A stretch of 64,000 nucleotides of DNA from an uncultured Clostridia bacterium. Its GTDB lineage: Bacteria > Bacillota > Clostridia > TANB77 > CAG-508. Both the position numbers and the translations under genes were made by a program. Shown in pieces: positions 1-11,377 of the stretch. The notes under the pieces are model-generated. The model had not been told where the DNA came from. It searched no databases and worked only from the letters and a program-made list of their open reading frames with translations. Numbering within the stretch: position 1 is the first letter of the stretch; each line of letters opens with the position of its first letter. The stretch spans positions 1-64,000 of the forward strand of contig CAKPNF010000009.1 of assembly GCA_934168305.1 (NCBI GenBank), given 5' to 3'.

Positions 1-204
1 AACAATATCATTTTTGTGCTCTCTTTTCAATATTTTATTTTCAATCTTCTTGTGACATATCTATTTTAAACCTATAATTATAAAATTTTTAACATAAATA
101 TGTAAGATTATATTTACACAATTGCAACCAAATGATATATTGATTTATGTATAATAAAAAATGATATCCTTTGTAGTTAAAAGGTTAATTAGGGGGAAAT
201 AAAA

Positions 205-645
205 ATGTCAAGAATAAGACTAGCTGGAATAATACCAATGGGAGATGGTTTTGCTTTAATGCATAGAAAAGATGTGAAAAAGAATCCTGATAGACAAGAA
301 TATTATGTTTTTCCGGGAGGAGGACAAGAGGAGAATGAGACATTTGAAGAGGGAACTTTAAGAGAAATAAAAGAGGAATTTGGAATTGATGTAAAAATTG
401 TTAGAAAGTTATATGAAGAATATTCAGAAAAATTTGACCAGACTACGATATATTATTTATGTAAATATGTTTCTGGAGAATTTGGGACAGGAAATGGTCC
501 GGAGTTTTCTAATGACCCTAAATATGTGGATAGTGGAAAATATATTCCGGAAATCGTGAAGAAGGATGAAGTTGAGAATATACCGTTAATGCCACCAGAT
601 ATAAAAGAAAAATTTGTTAGAGATATTAGGGAAAATAAAATATAG
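205..645 (+). CDS. NUDIX hydrolase
   Basis: This 146-residue protein carries a NUDIX box at about residues 38-61: a GGG turn, a conserved glutamate, then REIKEEFGI. That motif binds the divalent metal and diphosphate of nucleoside-diphosphate-linked substrates. The family is cytosolic, and substrate cannot be read from the box. The start is set by a strong GGGGG-type ribosome site about 8 bases upstream. The gene stands alone, 63 bases before the prepilin-like gene. It is a single-domain protein of normal length with no sign of damage. Confidence 0.85.
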   Translation: MSRIRLAGIIPMGDGFALMHRKDVKKNPDRQEYYVFPGGGQEENETFEEGTLREIKEEFGIDVKIVRKLYEEYSEKFDQTTIYYLCKYVSGEFGTGNGPEFSNDPKYVDSGKYIPEIVKKDEVENIPLMPPDIKEKFVRDIRENKI

Positions 646-708
646 TATTGAAAAATAATTTTTGATATGCTAATATGAAAATATGAAAAATAATTAAAGG
701 AGAAAAAA

Positions 709-2533
709 ATGTTAAATAAAGGAAATACAAAGGAAAAAGGAATAACACTTATAGCTCTTATAGTTACAATAGTTATATTGTTGATATTAGCAGGTATAAC
801 AATATCTAGTTTAACTCAAACAGGATTGTTTATAAATGCAAATGATGCAAAAGAGAGGACTATAAAAGCACAACTGAAAGAAGAAATAGAAATGGCAATA
901 CAAGAAATACAGATGGAAGAAATAGCAGAAGGAAGAAATGTAGATTTAAATTCTTTACAACGGAAAATTAGGAGATAAATTAGGAGATGAATTAGAGAGT
1001 ATTATAATGAATGCATCTGAAAATGAAATAACAGGAGACTATAAAGATTATGAATATGTAATTGATGACAAATTAAATGTTACTATAGAAGGAAAAGTAG
1101 GAGTAAAACCTAAGATAACATATGAATTAAGTAGTACAGAACCACAACAAGAAGAAATAACGATAACAGTAAAAGCAACAATATCAGAGGGAGAAGTAAA
1201 AAGTATAGTAAATCCTGATAATGAAGAAATAATTGGAAATGAAATAACATATAAAGTTACTAAAAATGGAAAATATACTTTTATAGCAAAATCATCAACA
1301 GGGACAAGAAAAAAGGAGAAAATTAATGTAACTAATATGAAAATATCTGCACCAGATATTAAGATAACACCAACTGGAGGATATCCACTAATGAAGAGTA
1401 GTGGAATAGTTGCGACTTTATCAAAAGTTGAAATAAAATATGAGGATAATCCTACTTTATTAAATTATTATAGTGAAGATAATGGAACTACTTGGAACGA
1501 ATATAAAGGCACAATTGAGACAGGAAAAAGTAAAATTATGGCAAAAAGTGTAGTGAAAGACAATGAACAGATTGCATCAGATATAACTACAAAAACTATT
1601 GGTGCTCCTGATGATGCCCTAAGAATAGAAGCTTATGATGGCAATGCAAGCACAGAAGTAAGAGGACCAAGTGGAAATGGAGTAAAATTAACACAATGCT
1701 TAAATATTGATGAGTCAGCATATTTGAATAAATATCAAATTATTCAAAATACAATATCTCAAGGAAGTGGAGGTTCTCCATCATTATATATTTATTTTTA
1801 TGATATTGATAACAAATTGATAGGAAATGGATATACTTATAATAATGTTGGTTCAAATTATATATCAAATATAATATGCCCATATGGTGCTAAATATATG
1901 AAAATTATATTAGCTGGTAGTTCGGGATGGGGAGGTGAATCTTCGTGTGCTTTAAAAGAAATATCTGTATTAGATGATAATGAAGCTATAGTATCAAGTA
2001 ATACAATGATTTATCCAATTTTAAAAAGTGATGGTATTAGTTTTGAAAATAGTAAAATAGTATATATTAGATATCCGGATACGTATAAACAACAATTTTA
2101 TAAAATAGGAGAAGATTCACAATGGCAAACATGTGATAAAAAAATGAAAATAAATCTCACTTTAGAAGATACAATTTATACTAAAGGTATTGATAAAAAC
2201 GGAAATGAAGTTGAAGGAATGAATTATACAGCTAAAATGGAAAGTGATGCAATATTGAAAAATGCTTACGATGGTGATGAAAGTACATTTTATTTAGCAG
2301 GAAATGTAGCTACAAGATATATGGAAATTAATAAAAGTTCATGGGGTAAAAAATTAAAAATATTATCTAAAGGATATCAAATAGTTTATTTCTTAGATAA
2401 AGATGAAAATGTACTATATAAAGATGAACATAGAAGAAAAGATAGTACATATACAATACCAGAAAATACTACTAAATTAAAGTATTATTTTAATGAGAAC
2501 GGTGGAATATATGAAATGATGATTAAAGATTAA
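709..2533 (+). CDS. Prepilin-like surface protein, frame broken by +1 at a CGG codon
   Basis: The N-terminus has a short basic leader, then KGITLIALIVTIVILLILAG, a prepilin-type cleavage/methylation segment that anchors pseudopilins and is cut after the glycine by a prepilin peptidase. Zero frame ends at 978. Moving +1 at the CGG at 961-963 continues with GKLGDKLGDELES and stays open to 2533, giving about 607 residues. The downstream part is an extracellular-looking, threonine- and asparagine-rich beta domain with a chitobiase-like stretch (NNGTTW-type, near nt 1490) and a discoidin-like stretch. The two halves belong together: the pilin segment alone lacks a head, and the long part alone lacks a signal. 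A pseudogene reading is possible, but the rest is undamaged. See the CGG findings. Confidence 0.75.
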
Positions 2534-2564
2534 AAAAATTATGATATTTGTAAAAAATAATTTA

Positions 2565-2613
2565 AAGTCCTGTAGTGAGTAATAAATTAAAATTATTACA
2601 TACTATGGGACTT
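2565..2613. other. Imperfect hairpin after the prepilin-like gene
   Basis: An AAGTCC arm pairs with GGACTT, with further nested pairs TAGT/ACTA and TAATAA/TTATTA and a short AT-rich loop. It lacks a clean following T-run, so it may be an RNA hairpin or a weak terminator separating the surface gene from the heat-shock operon. Confidence 0.5.
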
Positions 2614-2643
2614 AACTTGTTCACAAAAAATTCACAAAAAAAA

Positions 2644-2670
2644 TTAGCAGAATGTATTGACAAGTGCTAA
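2644..2670 (+). promoter_or_regulatory. Degenerate second CIRCE-like operator
   Basis: TTAGCAGAA-N9-AAGTGCTAA keeps the CIRCE layout (TTAGCACTC-N9-GAGTGCTAA) with three weakened positions in the inner part of the left arm and one in the right. It overlaps the -35 box of the hrcA promoter, where HrcA binding would block RNA polymerase. Confidence 0.6.
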
Positions 2671-2683
2671 AAAAGGATATAAT
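2657..2683 (+). promoter_or_regulatory. hrcA operon promoter
   Basis: TTGACA (2657-2662) and TATAAT (2678-2683) are both consensus hexamers separated by 15 bases, which is shorter than the usual 17. The promoter lies between two CIRCE-type palindromes. Confidence 0.7.
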
Positions 2684-2694
2684 ATATATAAAGA

Positions 2695-2721
2695 TTAGCA
2701 ATCAAAATAAAAGAGTGCTAA
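2695..2721 (+). promoter_or_regulatory. CIRCE operator
   Basis: TTAGCAATC-N9-GAGTGCTAA matches the CIRCE consensus with one changed base. It sits just downstream of the -10 box and 14 bases before the hrcA start. CIRCE is the binding site of the HrcA repressor, whose gene follows, so the operon is expected to be autoregulated and heat-inducible. Confidence 0.93.
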
Positions 2722-2734
2722 AAGAGGTGATAAA

Positions 2735-3745
2735 ATGCTGGATGATAGAAAAAAAAAGGTACTTCAAGCAATAGTAGAAGAATATATAAATACAGCAGAA
2801 CCTGTAAGTTCAAATGCACTAACAAATAATGAAGAATTAAAATATAGTAGTGCAACAATAAGAAATGAAATGGCAGATCTTGAAAAAGCAGGATATTTGG
2901 AAAAAACACATACATCAAGTGGAAGAATACCATCTGAAAAAGGGTATAGATATTATGTGGATGAACTATTAAAAGATGACAATATAAGTTTAGAAGAAAT
3001 TAAATATATTAGTGATAAACTAGAAACAAAAGTAAATGAAATTGAAGAATTAACTAAAATTGCGACAACAACAATTTCTGAAATTACTCACTACACAACA
3101 TTAGCAATAGGACCAAGTAGCAAAGGATTACTAATAGAAGAAATAAAATTCGTATTGTTAGGACCAAGAATGTTAATGGCAATAATTTTAACAAATACAG
3201 GAATGGTAAAAGAAACAATAATAAAATTTGATGAAGACATAACAGAAAAACAAGTTGAAACAATTAATTATATGTTCAATCAAAAACTAAAAGGTCAACC
3301 ACTAGAAATAATAGATGTGCCATTAGAAGAATACTTAATAAATGAAATGAAGTATAGTGTAAAAGTTATAAAACCAATTATAGAACAAATTAGAAAAGTA
3401 ATATCTGAAGATAGACAATTATATTTGGAAGGAACTAATAAATCTTTTGAATTACCAGAATTTAATAGCTTATCAGTAGCTAAAAACTTTGTAAATATAA
3501 TAGATGAAAAAGATTTAATGGCAGATATATTGAATTCAGGCTTTGCAAAAGATATTAATGTATATATTGGTGAAGAAAACGAAAAAGATGAACTTAAAGA
3601 TTTTAGTGTTATTACTTTTAAACATAAGGTTGGAGATAAAGATATGGGAACAATAGGAATTATAGGACCTAAAAGAATGGATTATTCAAAAGTTATTTCA
3701 GTTATGAAGTATATTAACAAAAAGTTAAAAGATGTTGAAGAATAA
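2735..3745 (+). CDS. hrcA: Heat-inducible transcription repressor HrcA
   Basis: HrcA binds CIRCE DNA and represses the class I heat-shock genes; its activity depends on GroE chaperonin in studied bacteria. The 336-residue length is normal. The N-terminal winged-helix region (about residues 1-75) includes SSATIRNEMADLEKAGYLEK and the conserved TSSGRIPSEKGYRYYV. A GAF-like middle and C-terminal dimerisation part follow. The start at 2735 follows an AGAGGTGAT ribosome site. It is the first gene of hrcA-grpE-dnaK-dnaJ and has two CIRCE-type sites at its promoter. Confidence 0.97.
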   Translation: MLDDRKKKVLQAIVEEYINTAEPVSSNALTNNEELKYSSATIRNEMADLEKAGYLEKTHTSSGRIPSEKGYRYYVDELLKDDNISLEEIKYISDKLETKVNEIEELTKIATTTISEITHYTTLAIGPSSKGLLIEEIKFVLLGPRMLMAIILTNTGMVKETIIKFDEDITEKQVETINYMFNQKLKGQPLEIIDVPLEEYLINEMKYSVKVIKPIIEQIRKVISEDRQLYLEGTNKSFELPEFNSLSVAKNFVNIIDEKDLMADILNSGFAKDINVYIGEENEKDELKDFSVITFKHKVGDKDMGTIGIIGPKRMDYSKVISVMKYINKKLKDVEE

Positions 3746-3784
3746 TAATTTCTTAACATTTAATATAAAAAAATGGAGGTTAAA

Positions 3785-4285
3785 ATGGCTGATAAAAAAG
3801 AAGAATTAGAAAAAGAGAAAGTTCAAAGTGAAGAAAATACAGAGAACAGTGAATTACAAGCAATACAACAAGAATTGGATGAATTAACAGATAGATATAA
3901 AAGAATATTGGCAGAATTTGAAAATCATAAAAAAAGAAGTCAAAAAGAAAGAGAAGGATTATATAATTCAATTTTAGGAGACATAATAGAAGTAATGCTT
4001 CCAATTCTTGATAATCTAGAAAATGCAGCAAAAGTTGAAACATCAGATGAGAATTATAAAAAAGGTATTGAACTTGTATTAAAACAATTCCAAGATGTAC
4101 TTAAATCAAAAGGTGTGGAAGAAATAAAAGCTCTTGGAGAAACTTTTGACCCAGAGTTACATGAAGCTGTTAGCAGTGTTCAAGATGATTCAAAAGGTGA
4201 AAAAGAAATAGTTCAAGAATATAGAAAAGGTTACAAAATAGGTCATAGAGTTATTAGACATTCTATGGTCGTTGTAGCAAACTAA
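3785..4285 (+). CDS. grpE: Nucleotide exchange factor GrpE
   Basis: GrpE releases ADP from DnaK in the DnaK-DnaJ-GrpE chaperone cycle. The protein is 166 residues: an acidic coiled-coil N-terminal half (about 1-70) and a C-terminal beta domain ending in EYRKGYKIGHRVIRHSMVVV, the diagnostic GrpE segment. I start it at 3785 because an earlier in-frame ATG at 3773 overlaps the GGAGG ribosome-binding site itself. It lies 39 bases after hrcA and shares its promoter. Confidence 0.96.
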   Translation: MADKKEELEKEKVQSEENTENSELQAIQQELDELTDRYKRILAEFENHKKRSQKEREGLYNSILGDIIEVMLPILDNLENAAKVETSDENYKKGIELVLKQFQDVLKSKGVEEIKALGETFDPELHEAVSSVQDDSKGEKEIVQEYRKGYKIGHRVIRHSMVVVAN

Positions 4286-4293
4286 ACAAATTT

Positions 4294-4416
4294 AAATCGA
4301 TTAAAAGCAATAATCTTCATATTTGTGTAATTTATTATAAACTTCGACGTATACAAGTATGACTTCAGCTTATAATAAATTACGAAAATGCAAATCTTAT
4401 CACTTTTAATCAATTT
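4294..4416. repeat. Foldback element, family A (grpE-dnaK gap)
   Basis: Outer arms AAATCGATTAAAAG (4294-4307) and CTTTTAATCAATTT (4403-4416) are complementary with one mismatch. Inner arms GTAATTTATTATAA (4327-4340) and TTATAATAAATTAC (4370-4383) are perfectly complementary. The same outer ends occur at 27597-27721 and 32681-32732, which makes this a dispersed family. It may affect grpE-dnaK transcript processing or attenuation. Confidence 0.8.
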
Positions 4417-4428
4417 ATAGAAATATAA

Positions 4429-6342
<1,914 letters not shown>

Positions 6343-6362
6343 AAATTAAATAAAATGAAAAC

Positions 6363-6439
6363 TTCGGGATTTTGGGGCCACCACTTCAAATCCCGAAAAA
6401 ATTATCCGGGATTTGGAGTGGTGGCCCCAAAATCCCGAA
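6363..6439. repeat. Long GC-rich foldback between dnaK and dnaJ
   Basis: Two 33-base arms (6363-6395 and 6407-6439) are complementary with a single G-T type mismatch and enclose an 11-base AT loop. The arms contain GGGGCCACCAC, far richer in G and C than the surroundings, which suggests a mobile or recently acquired foldback. It ends just before the dnaJ ribosome site and could attenuate dnaJ relative to dnaK. It produces a spurious upstream ATG at 6413. Confidence 0.85.
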
Positions 6440-6457
6440 AATTATATGGAGGAAAAA

Positions 6458-7624
6458 ATGGCTAATAAAAGAGATTTTTATGAGGTTTTAGGTGTTGATA
6501 AAAATGCAACAGATGATGAATTAAAAAAAGCTTATAGAAAAATGGCTAAAAAATATCATCCAGATGCAAACCCAGATAATAAAGAAGAAGCAGAAAAGAA
6601 ATTCAAAGAAGTAAATGAAGCATATGAAACACTTTCTAATCCTCAAAAAAGAAGAATGTACGACCAATTTGGAACAGCAGACCCACAAGGATTTGGTGGT
6701 GCTGGAGGACCATTTGGAGGTGGAAGTTATACATATTCAACTTCTGGTTTTGATGGATTTGGCGATTTTGGAGATTTAGGTGATATATTTTCAAGTTTTT
6801 TCGGAGGAGGATTTGGAGGTAATAGTAGACAATCTTCTAGAAGAAATAATGGACCAAGAAAAGGCTCAGATTTAAATTTGAAAATGGATATTACATTTGA
6901 GGAAGCTTTCTTAGGTGTTGAAAAAGAGGTTGTAATAACAAGAAATGAAACATGTGAACATTGTCATGGAACAGGGGCAAAACCTGGAACAAATCCAATA
7001 AAATGTCCTGATTGTCATGGAACAGGTCAAGTAACACAAGTTCAAAATACAATATTAGGTCAAGTTCAAACTTCTAGAACATGTGGTAAATGTCATGGAA
7101 CAGGAGAAGTTATCACAGAGATATGTGAAAATTGTAAAGGTAAAGGAACTATAAGAAAACAACCAAAAATTAAAGTAAAAATTCCAGCAGGAATTGATGA
7201 TAATCAAACGGTTGTATTAAGAGGAGAAGGCGAACCTGGAATAAAGGGTGGACCTAAAGGAGATTTATATATTACTTTACGAATTAAAAGACATAGCATT
7301 TATACAAGAAAAGGTAATAATGTTTTATGTGATATACCAATTACTATAACACAAGCAACGTTAGGTGCAGAACTTGAAATACCTATGGTTGATGGAAGTA
7401 AAGAAAAGTATAAAATTCCAGAAGGAACTCAAACAGGTACTAAATTTACAATTAGAAATAAAGGATTTAAATATGTTAATTCGACATCAGAAGGAGATTT
7501 CGTATTTACAGTGCAAGTGCAAACACCAAAAAGATTAACAAAAGAACAAAGAGATTTGTTAACACAACTTGCTAAGACAATGAATGAACAACCACCAGTT
7601 AAGAAAAAAGGAATATTTGGATAA
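6458..7624 (+). CDS. dnaJ: Chaperone protein DnaJ (Hsp40)
   Basis: DnaJ delivers substrates to DnaK and stimulates its ATPase. The 388-residue protein has the J domain (about 5-70) with the HPD triad in [10 protein letters not shown], then a Gly/Phe-rich linker. The zinc centre has four CXXCXGXG repeats ([32 protein letters not shown]), and a C-terminal substrate-binding part follows. I start it at 6458, after ATGGAGG, because the in-frame upstream ATG at 6413 is inside the foldback arm and encodes no J-domain sequence. Confidence 0.97.
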   Translation: MANKRDFYEVLGVDKNATDDELKKAYRKMAKKYHPDANPDNKEEAEKKFKEVNEAYETLSNPQKRRMYDQFGTADPQGFGGAGGPFGGGSYTYSTSGFDGFGDFGDLGDIFSSFFGGGFGGNSRQSSRRNNGPRKGSDLNLKMDITFEEAFLGVEKEVVITRNETCEHCHGTGAKPGTNPIKCPDCHGTGQVTQVQNTILGQVQTSRTCGKCHGTGEVITEICENCKGKGTIRKQPKIKVKIPAGIDDNQTVVLRGEGEPGIKGGPKGDLYITLRIKRHSIYTRKGNNVLCDIPITITQATLGAELEIPMVDGSKEKYKIPEGTQTGTKFTIRNKGFKYVNSTSEGDFVFTVQVQTPKRLTKEQRDLLTQLAKTMNEQPPVKKKGIFG

Positions 7625-7718
7625 AAAAGTTGTTAAAGGGAATTAAAATGAACTCAAATTATTAGACAAAAAAGTTTAATAAATAGGACTCATTTCAATT
7701 CCTTTTAATAACTTTTTT
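7623..7718 (+). terminator. Foldback terminator of the heat-shock operon
   Basis: Arms of about 29 bases beginning AAAAAAGTTGTTAAAGGG and ending CCTTTTAATAACTTTTTT pair with three mismatches, all compatible with G-U in RNA. The right arm ends in six T, so it can act as an intrinsic terminator after dnaJ. The arms are much longer than a typical terminator stem and resemble the other foldback elements. Confidence 0.75.
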
Positions 7719-7728
7719 GATATTTTAC

Positions 7729-7757
7729 TAGACAGAAAAACTAATAAAAGGTATAAT
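7729..7757 (+). promoter_or_regulatory. Promoter for the PssD/PssE-like pair
   Basis: TAGACA (7729-7734), a 17-base spacer and a perfect TATAAT (7752-7757) lie 28 bases upstream of the chosen start, just after the heat-shock terminator. Confidence 0.65.
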
Positions 7758-7785
7758 AAAAATGAAAAAGAAAAAGGTGAAAACA

Positions 7786-8259
7786 ATGAAAAAAAAAGTA
7801 TTATTTATATCAAGTACAGGGGGACATTTAAATGAATTATTACAATTATCTCCATTATTTAAAAAATATGATTATAAAATAATAACTGAAAAAGATAAAG
7901 CAAATCAAAATCTAGAAAAAGAATATGGGGAAAAATTATTTTTTTTACCATATGGAACAAGAGCAAAATTATTTACATACGTATTCAAATATTTTTATTT
8001 ATGTTTAAAAACTATATATTTATATTTTAAAATAAAACCAGATGTAATAGTAACAACAGGAACACATACGGCAGGTCCGATGTGTTATTTAGGAAAGATA
8101 TTTGGAAGTAAAATAATATACATAGAAACATTTGCAAATAAAAATAAAAAAACAGCAACAGGAAGACTAATTTACCCAATAGCTGATTTATTTATTGTGC
8201 AATGGGAAGAAATGCTTAAACTATATCCAAAAGCTGTATATGGAGGATCAATTTATTAG
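7786..8259 (+). CDS. PssD/Alg14-like glycosyltransferase subunit
   Basis: The 157-residue protein resembles the Alg14/PssD/Cps14F family, which anchors the catalytic partner (PssE/Alg13) at the membrane to add a second sugar to an undecaprenyl-linked glycan. Visible features are ISSTGGHLNELLQL at the N-terminus and TTGTHTAGPMCYLGK in the middle, with a hydrophobic segment around residues 60-85. I prefer the start at 7786 after an AAGGTG site over the in-frame ATG at 7762, which has no such site. The PssE-like partner follows after 31 bases. Confidence 0.85.
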   Translation: MKKKVLFISSTGGHLNELLQLSPLFKKYDYKIITEKDKANQNLEKEYGEKLFFLPYGTRAKLFTYVFKYFYLCLKTIYLYFKIKPDVIVTTGTHTAGPMCYLGKIFGSKIIYIETFANKNKKTATGRLIYPIADLFIVQWEEMLKLYPKAVYGGSIY

Positions 8260-8290
8260 AAAATATCTTTTTTAATATGGGGGTAAGAAA

Positions 8291-8770
8291 ATGATATTAG
8301 TATTATTAGGAACTCAAAATAATAGTTTTCACAGACTATTAGAAGAAGTGGATAAAAATATAAAAGATGGGACAATAAAAGAAGAAGTAATTGTACAATC
8401 AGGATATACAAAATTTCAATCTCATAGAATGAGAATAATTGATTTAATGTCAAAAGAACAATTAGCTGAATTTCAAGAAGAAGCAACTTTAATAATAACA
8501 CATGGTGGAGTGGGGTCAATTGTATCATCAATAGAAAAAGGAAAAAAAGTAATAGCCGTTCCACGAATGCATGAATATGGTGAACATGTAAATAATCATC
8601 AGAAAGAAATAGTTGAAGATTTTAATAATAAAGGTTATATAATAGGAATAAAAAAAGTAGAGGATTTAAAAGATGCTATAATTAGATCAAAAAAATTTGA
8701 ACCTAAAAAATATCAGCCAAATAATAAGAAAATGTTAGAGATAATAGAAAATTTTATTGATAAAATCTAA
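8291..8770 (+). CDS. PssE/Alg13-like glycosyltransferase catalytic subunit
   Basis: The 159-residue protein matches the C-terminal half of GT-B family 28 enzymes. It has [17 protein letters not shown] at the N-terminus and [19 protein letters not shown], the nucleotide-sugar binding motif. [17 protein letters not shown] follows, as in MurG-like enzymes. It would transfer a sugar in surface polysaccharide synthesis together with the PssD-like protein before it. Donor and acceptor are not readable. A GGGGGT site precedes the ATG. Confidence 0.87.
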   Translation: MILVLLGTQNNSFHRLLEEVDKNIKDGTIKEEVIVQSGYTKFQSHRMRIIDLMSKEQLAEFQEEATLIITHGGVGSIVSSIEKGKKVIAVPRMHEYGEHVNNHQKEIVEDFNNKGYIIGIKKVEDLKDAIIRSKKFEPKKYQPNNKKMLEIIENFIDKI

Positions 8771-8790
8771 TTTTTAAGAAAGGATACAAC

Positions 8791-9819
8791 ATGAATGAAG
8801 ATAGAATTACAAGTCCAGAGTTAGAAAACGATGGAGAAGAAAGACTTGAAAACACAATAAGACCTCAGAGTTTAGATGAATATATAGGACAAGATAAAGT
8901 GAAAGAAAATATGAAAGTATATATTGAAGCAGCAAAAAAAAGAGGAGAAGCATTAGATCATGTTTTATTATATGGACCTCCAGGCTTAGGAAAGACTACA
9001 CTTTCAAATATAATAGCAAACGAAATGGGAACAAATATAAAGATAACATCTGGTCCAGCAATAGAAAAACCAGGAGATTTAGCATCATTATTAACAAATT
9101 TATCAGAAAATGATGTGCTTTTTATAGATGAAATCCACAGATTAAGCAAAAATGTGGAAGAAATATTGTATCCAGCTTTGGAGGATTATACAATTGATAT
9201 TATGATAGGAAAAGGTCCAAGTGCTAGATCAATAAGACTGGATTTGCCAAAATTTACACTAATAGGAGCAACGACAAAAGCTGGTTCACTTACAACACCA
9301 TTAAGAGACAGATTTGGTATTGTAAATAGATTAGAACTATATTCAGTAGATAATTTAGCAAAAATAGTTAAAAGAACAGCAAAAATATTAGATGTAAAAA
9401 TCGATGAACAAGCAGCAATAGAAATAGCAAGGAGATCAAGGGGAACACCTAGAATTGCAAATAGATTATTAAAAAGGGTTAGGGATTATGCAGTAGTTTT
9501 GGGTGATGGAGATATTGATTTAAAAATTGCTAAACATACTTTAAATAAATTGGAAATCGATGAATTAGGATTAGATGAAATAGATAGAAAATTATTAGAT
9601 ACTATGATTGTTCAATATGGAGGTAGACCTGTTGGTATAGAGGCATTAGCTGTTTCTATAGGTGAAGAGGTAGAAACTATTGAGGATGTATATGAACCAT
9701 ATTTAATTCAAATAGGTTTTATATCAAGAACATTAAGAGGAAGAGTTGTGTTACCACCAGCTTATAAACATTTAGGATATGAATATAAAGGCGAAAGTGG
9801 ACAACAAAGTTTTATTTAG
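8791..9819 (+). CDS. ruvB: Holliday junction helicase motor RuvB
   Basis: RuvB is the hexameric AAA+ ATPase that drives branch migration with RuvA. The 342-residue protein has Walker A GPPGLGKT (62-69), Walker [10 protein letters not shown] (about 110-118), a GATTKAG sensor segment, the arginine-finger region TPLRDRFGI and a C-terminal winged helix ending PPAYKHLGY. No ruvA or ruvC is adjacent; the gene is inserted between glycan genes, 20 bases after the PssE-like gene and probably co-transcribed. Confidence 0.97.
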   Translation: MNEDRITSPELENDGEERLENTIRPQSLDEYIGQDKVKENMKVYIEAAKKRGEALDHVLLYGPPGLGKTTLSNIIANEMGTNIKITSGPAIEKPGDLASLLTNLSENDVLFIDEIHRLSKNVEEILYPALEDYTIDIMIGKGPSARSIRLDLPKFTLIGATTKAGSLTTPLRDRFGIVNRLELYSVDNLAKIVKRTAKILDVKIDEQAAIEIARRSRGTPRIANRLLKRVRDYAVVLGDGDIDLKIAKHTLNKLEIDELGLDEIDRKLLDTMIVQYGGRPVGIEALAVSIGEEVETIEDVYEPYLIQIGFISRTLRGRVVLPPAYKHLGYEYKGESGQQSFI

Positions 9820-9865
9820 ATAAAGATATGTAATAATTTAATTTTGAAAGTAGAGAGGGAAACAA

Positions 9866-11374
9866 ATGAAAAAATATAAAGAATACGTTTTTCTATTTAT
9901 TATAGTTTTGGTGTTATGCTTATTGGTATTAAGTTCATCACCATTATATAAGGGATTACCAGATATAGATTCGTCTGTATTCCAAGTAATGGGAAAAGGA
10001 ATGTTAGAACATAAAATAATGTATAAAGAATTATTTGATCATAAAGGACCAATAGTATATATTATAAACGCTTTAGCCTTTATGATAAGTAATAATTATG
10101 GATTATTTATAATTGAAACTATCATTTTTTATATAGGAACAATATTTGTATATAAAACATCTAGAATTGTACTATCAAAAAAGACATCGATAATTGTAAA
10201 TTTGTTATATATGTTAATTTCATTTAGATATTTTTATGGAGGAAATTTTACAGAAGAATATTCAATTACACTTATGAGTATTGCAATGTATTTCATAATA
10301 AAAATATTACAGAATAAAGAAATTGATAAAAAACTATATTGGATAATGATAGGGGCGACATTTACAATAAATTTATTAATAAAACCAACATATATATCAA
10401 TATGGATTGCATTTGGAATAGTACAACTAATTGCATCTATAAAAGATAAAAAAATAAAAGAATTAATAAAAAGTATAGGTTATATGTTGATTGGAATTTT
10501 GATTATATCAGTTCCAATAATATTTTATTTAATTATTAATAACGATATTAAAGATTTTATTGATGCATATATAGGAATGAACATGAAATATTCTGATAGC
10601 TCAATACAAAAAAGAATAATAAAATTCAAAGAATTAATGACTAGATATAAATATAATCAATATTTATTACTAATGCTGATTAGCAATATAGCAATTATAT
10701 TTAATAAAAAAATAAATAAACGAACAAAGAACTTTATAACATTATTTGCGGTAATTTCACTCGTATTAACAGCATGGGCACCAAATGTGTATAGTCATTA
10801 TTTAATACAATTATCACCAGCTATATCTTTGGAAGTTATATTTTTATTTTATTTAATAGAACAAAAATTAAAAGAAAAAGAAATATTACAAAATAAAATA
10901 ATTAGACAACTTCCTGTGAATTTTATATATATTTGTGTGATATTTTTTGTTACATTAAATGTTTTTAATATAACAACTAAAGCTAATGGAATATTCTCAA
11001 AGAAAATTAAAAAAGATCAATTGGTAATAGATAAAGCAAGTGAAATAAATAATTATCTAGATGAAGATGATAAAATTTTAGTTTTAGGAAGTAGTTCATA
11101 TTATTATTTATTATTTAATAAACAACCTGAGTTTAAGTATTTTTTTCAATATCCATTAATAAGATATGATGAAAAAATTAAAGATGAAACTGCTAAATAT
11201 ATAAGGGAAAATAAACCTAAGGTAATAATAGATGAAGAATATAGAGATATGGATGTATGTGGTCAACAAGTAAATATACAAACATATGGTGAAAATCTAT
11301 TAGAAGATGTAACACAAAATTATGAAGAACATGATATTGGTTTATTAAAATATTATGTTTTAAAAGGAGAATAA
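9866..11374 (+). CDS. GT-C membrane glycosyltransferase, family 39-like
   Basis: The 502-residue polytopic protein has about ten hydrophobic segments. In the first outside loop it carries LPDIDSSVFQVMGKGML and YKELFDHKGPIVYIINAL, the acidic DxD/E-like pattern of PMT/ArnT-type transferases that use a lipid-linked sugar donor. A soluble C-terminal domain follows from about residue 385. It is the first of two paralogues; the other (13732-15244) has nearly the same length once its +1 break is allowed. Substrate is unknown. It lies 3 bases before the FAD enzyme. Confidence 0.8.
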   Translation: MKKYKEYVFLFIIVLVLCLLVLSSSPLYKGLPDIDSSVFQVMGKGMLEHKIMYKELFDHKGPIVYIINALAFMISNNYGLFIIETIIFYIGTIFVYKTSRIVLSKKTSIIVNLLYMLISFRYFYGGNFTEEYSITLMSIAMYFIIKILQNKEIDKKLYWIMIGATFTINLLIKPTYISIWIAFGIVQLIASIKDKKIKELIKSIGYMLIGILIISVPIIFYLIINNDIKDFIDAYIGMNMKYSDSSIQKRIIKFKELMTRYKYNQYLLLMLISNIAIIFNKKINKRTKNFITLFAVISLVLTAWAPNVYSHYLIQLSPAISLEVIFLFYLIEQKLKEKEILQNKIIRQLPVNFIYICVIFFVTLNVFNITTKANGIFSKKIKKDQLVIDKASEINNYLDEDDKILVLGSSSYYYLLFNKQPEFKYFFQYPLIRYDEKIKDETAKYIRENKPKVIIDEEYRDMDVCGQQVNIQTYGENLLEDVTQNYEEHDIGLLKYYVLKGE

Positions 11375-11377
11375 AAA

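Noticed and set aside
2565..2613. Strong terminator after the prepilin-like gene
   Set aside because: The stem is broken and lacks a T-run, so listed only as a hairpin.
6413..6457. Upstream ATG extending DnaJ
   Set aside because: It lies in the right arm of the foldback; the J domain begins at 6458 after a strong ribosome site.
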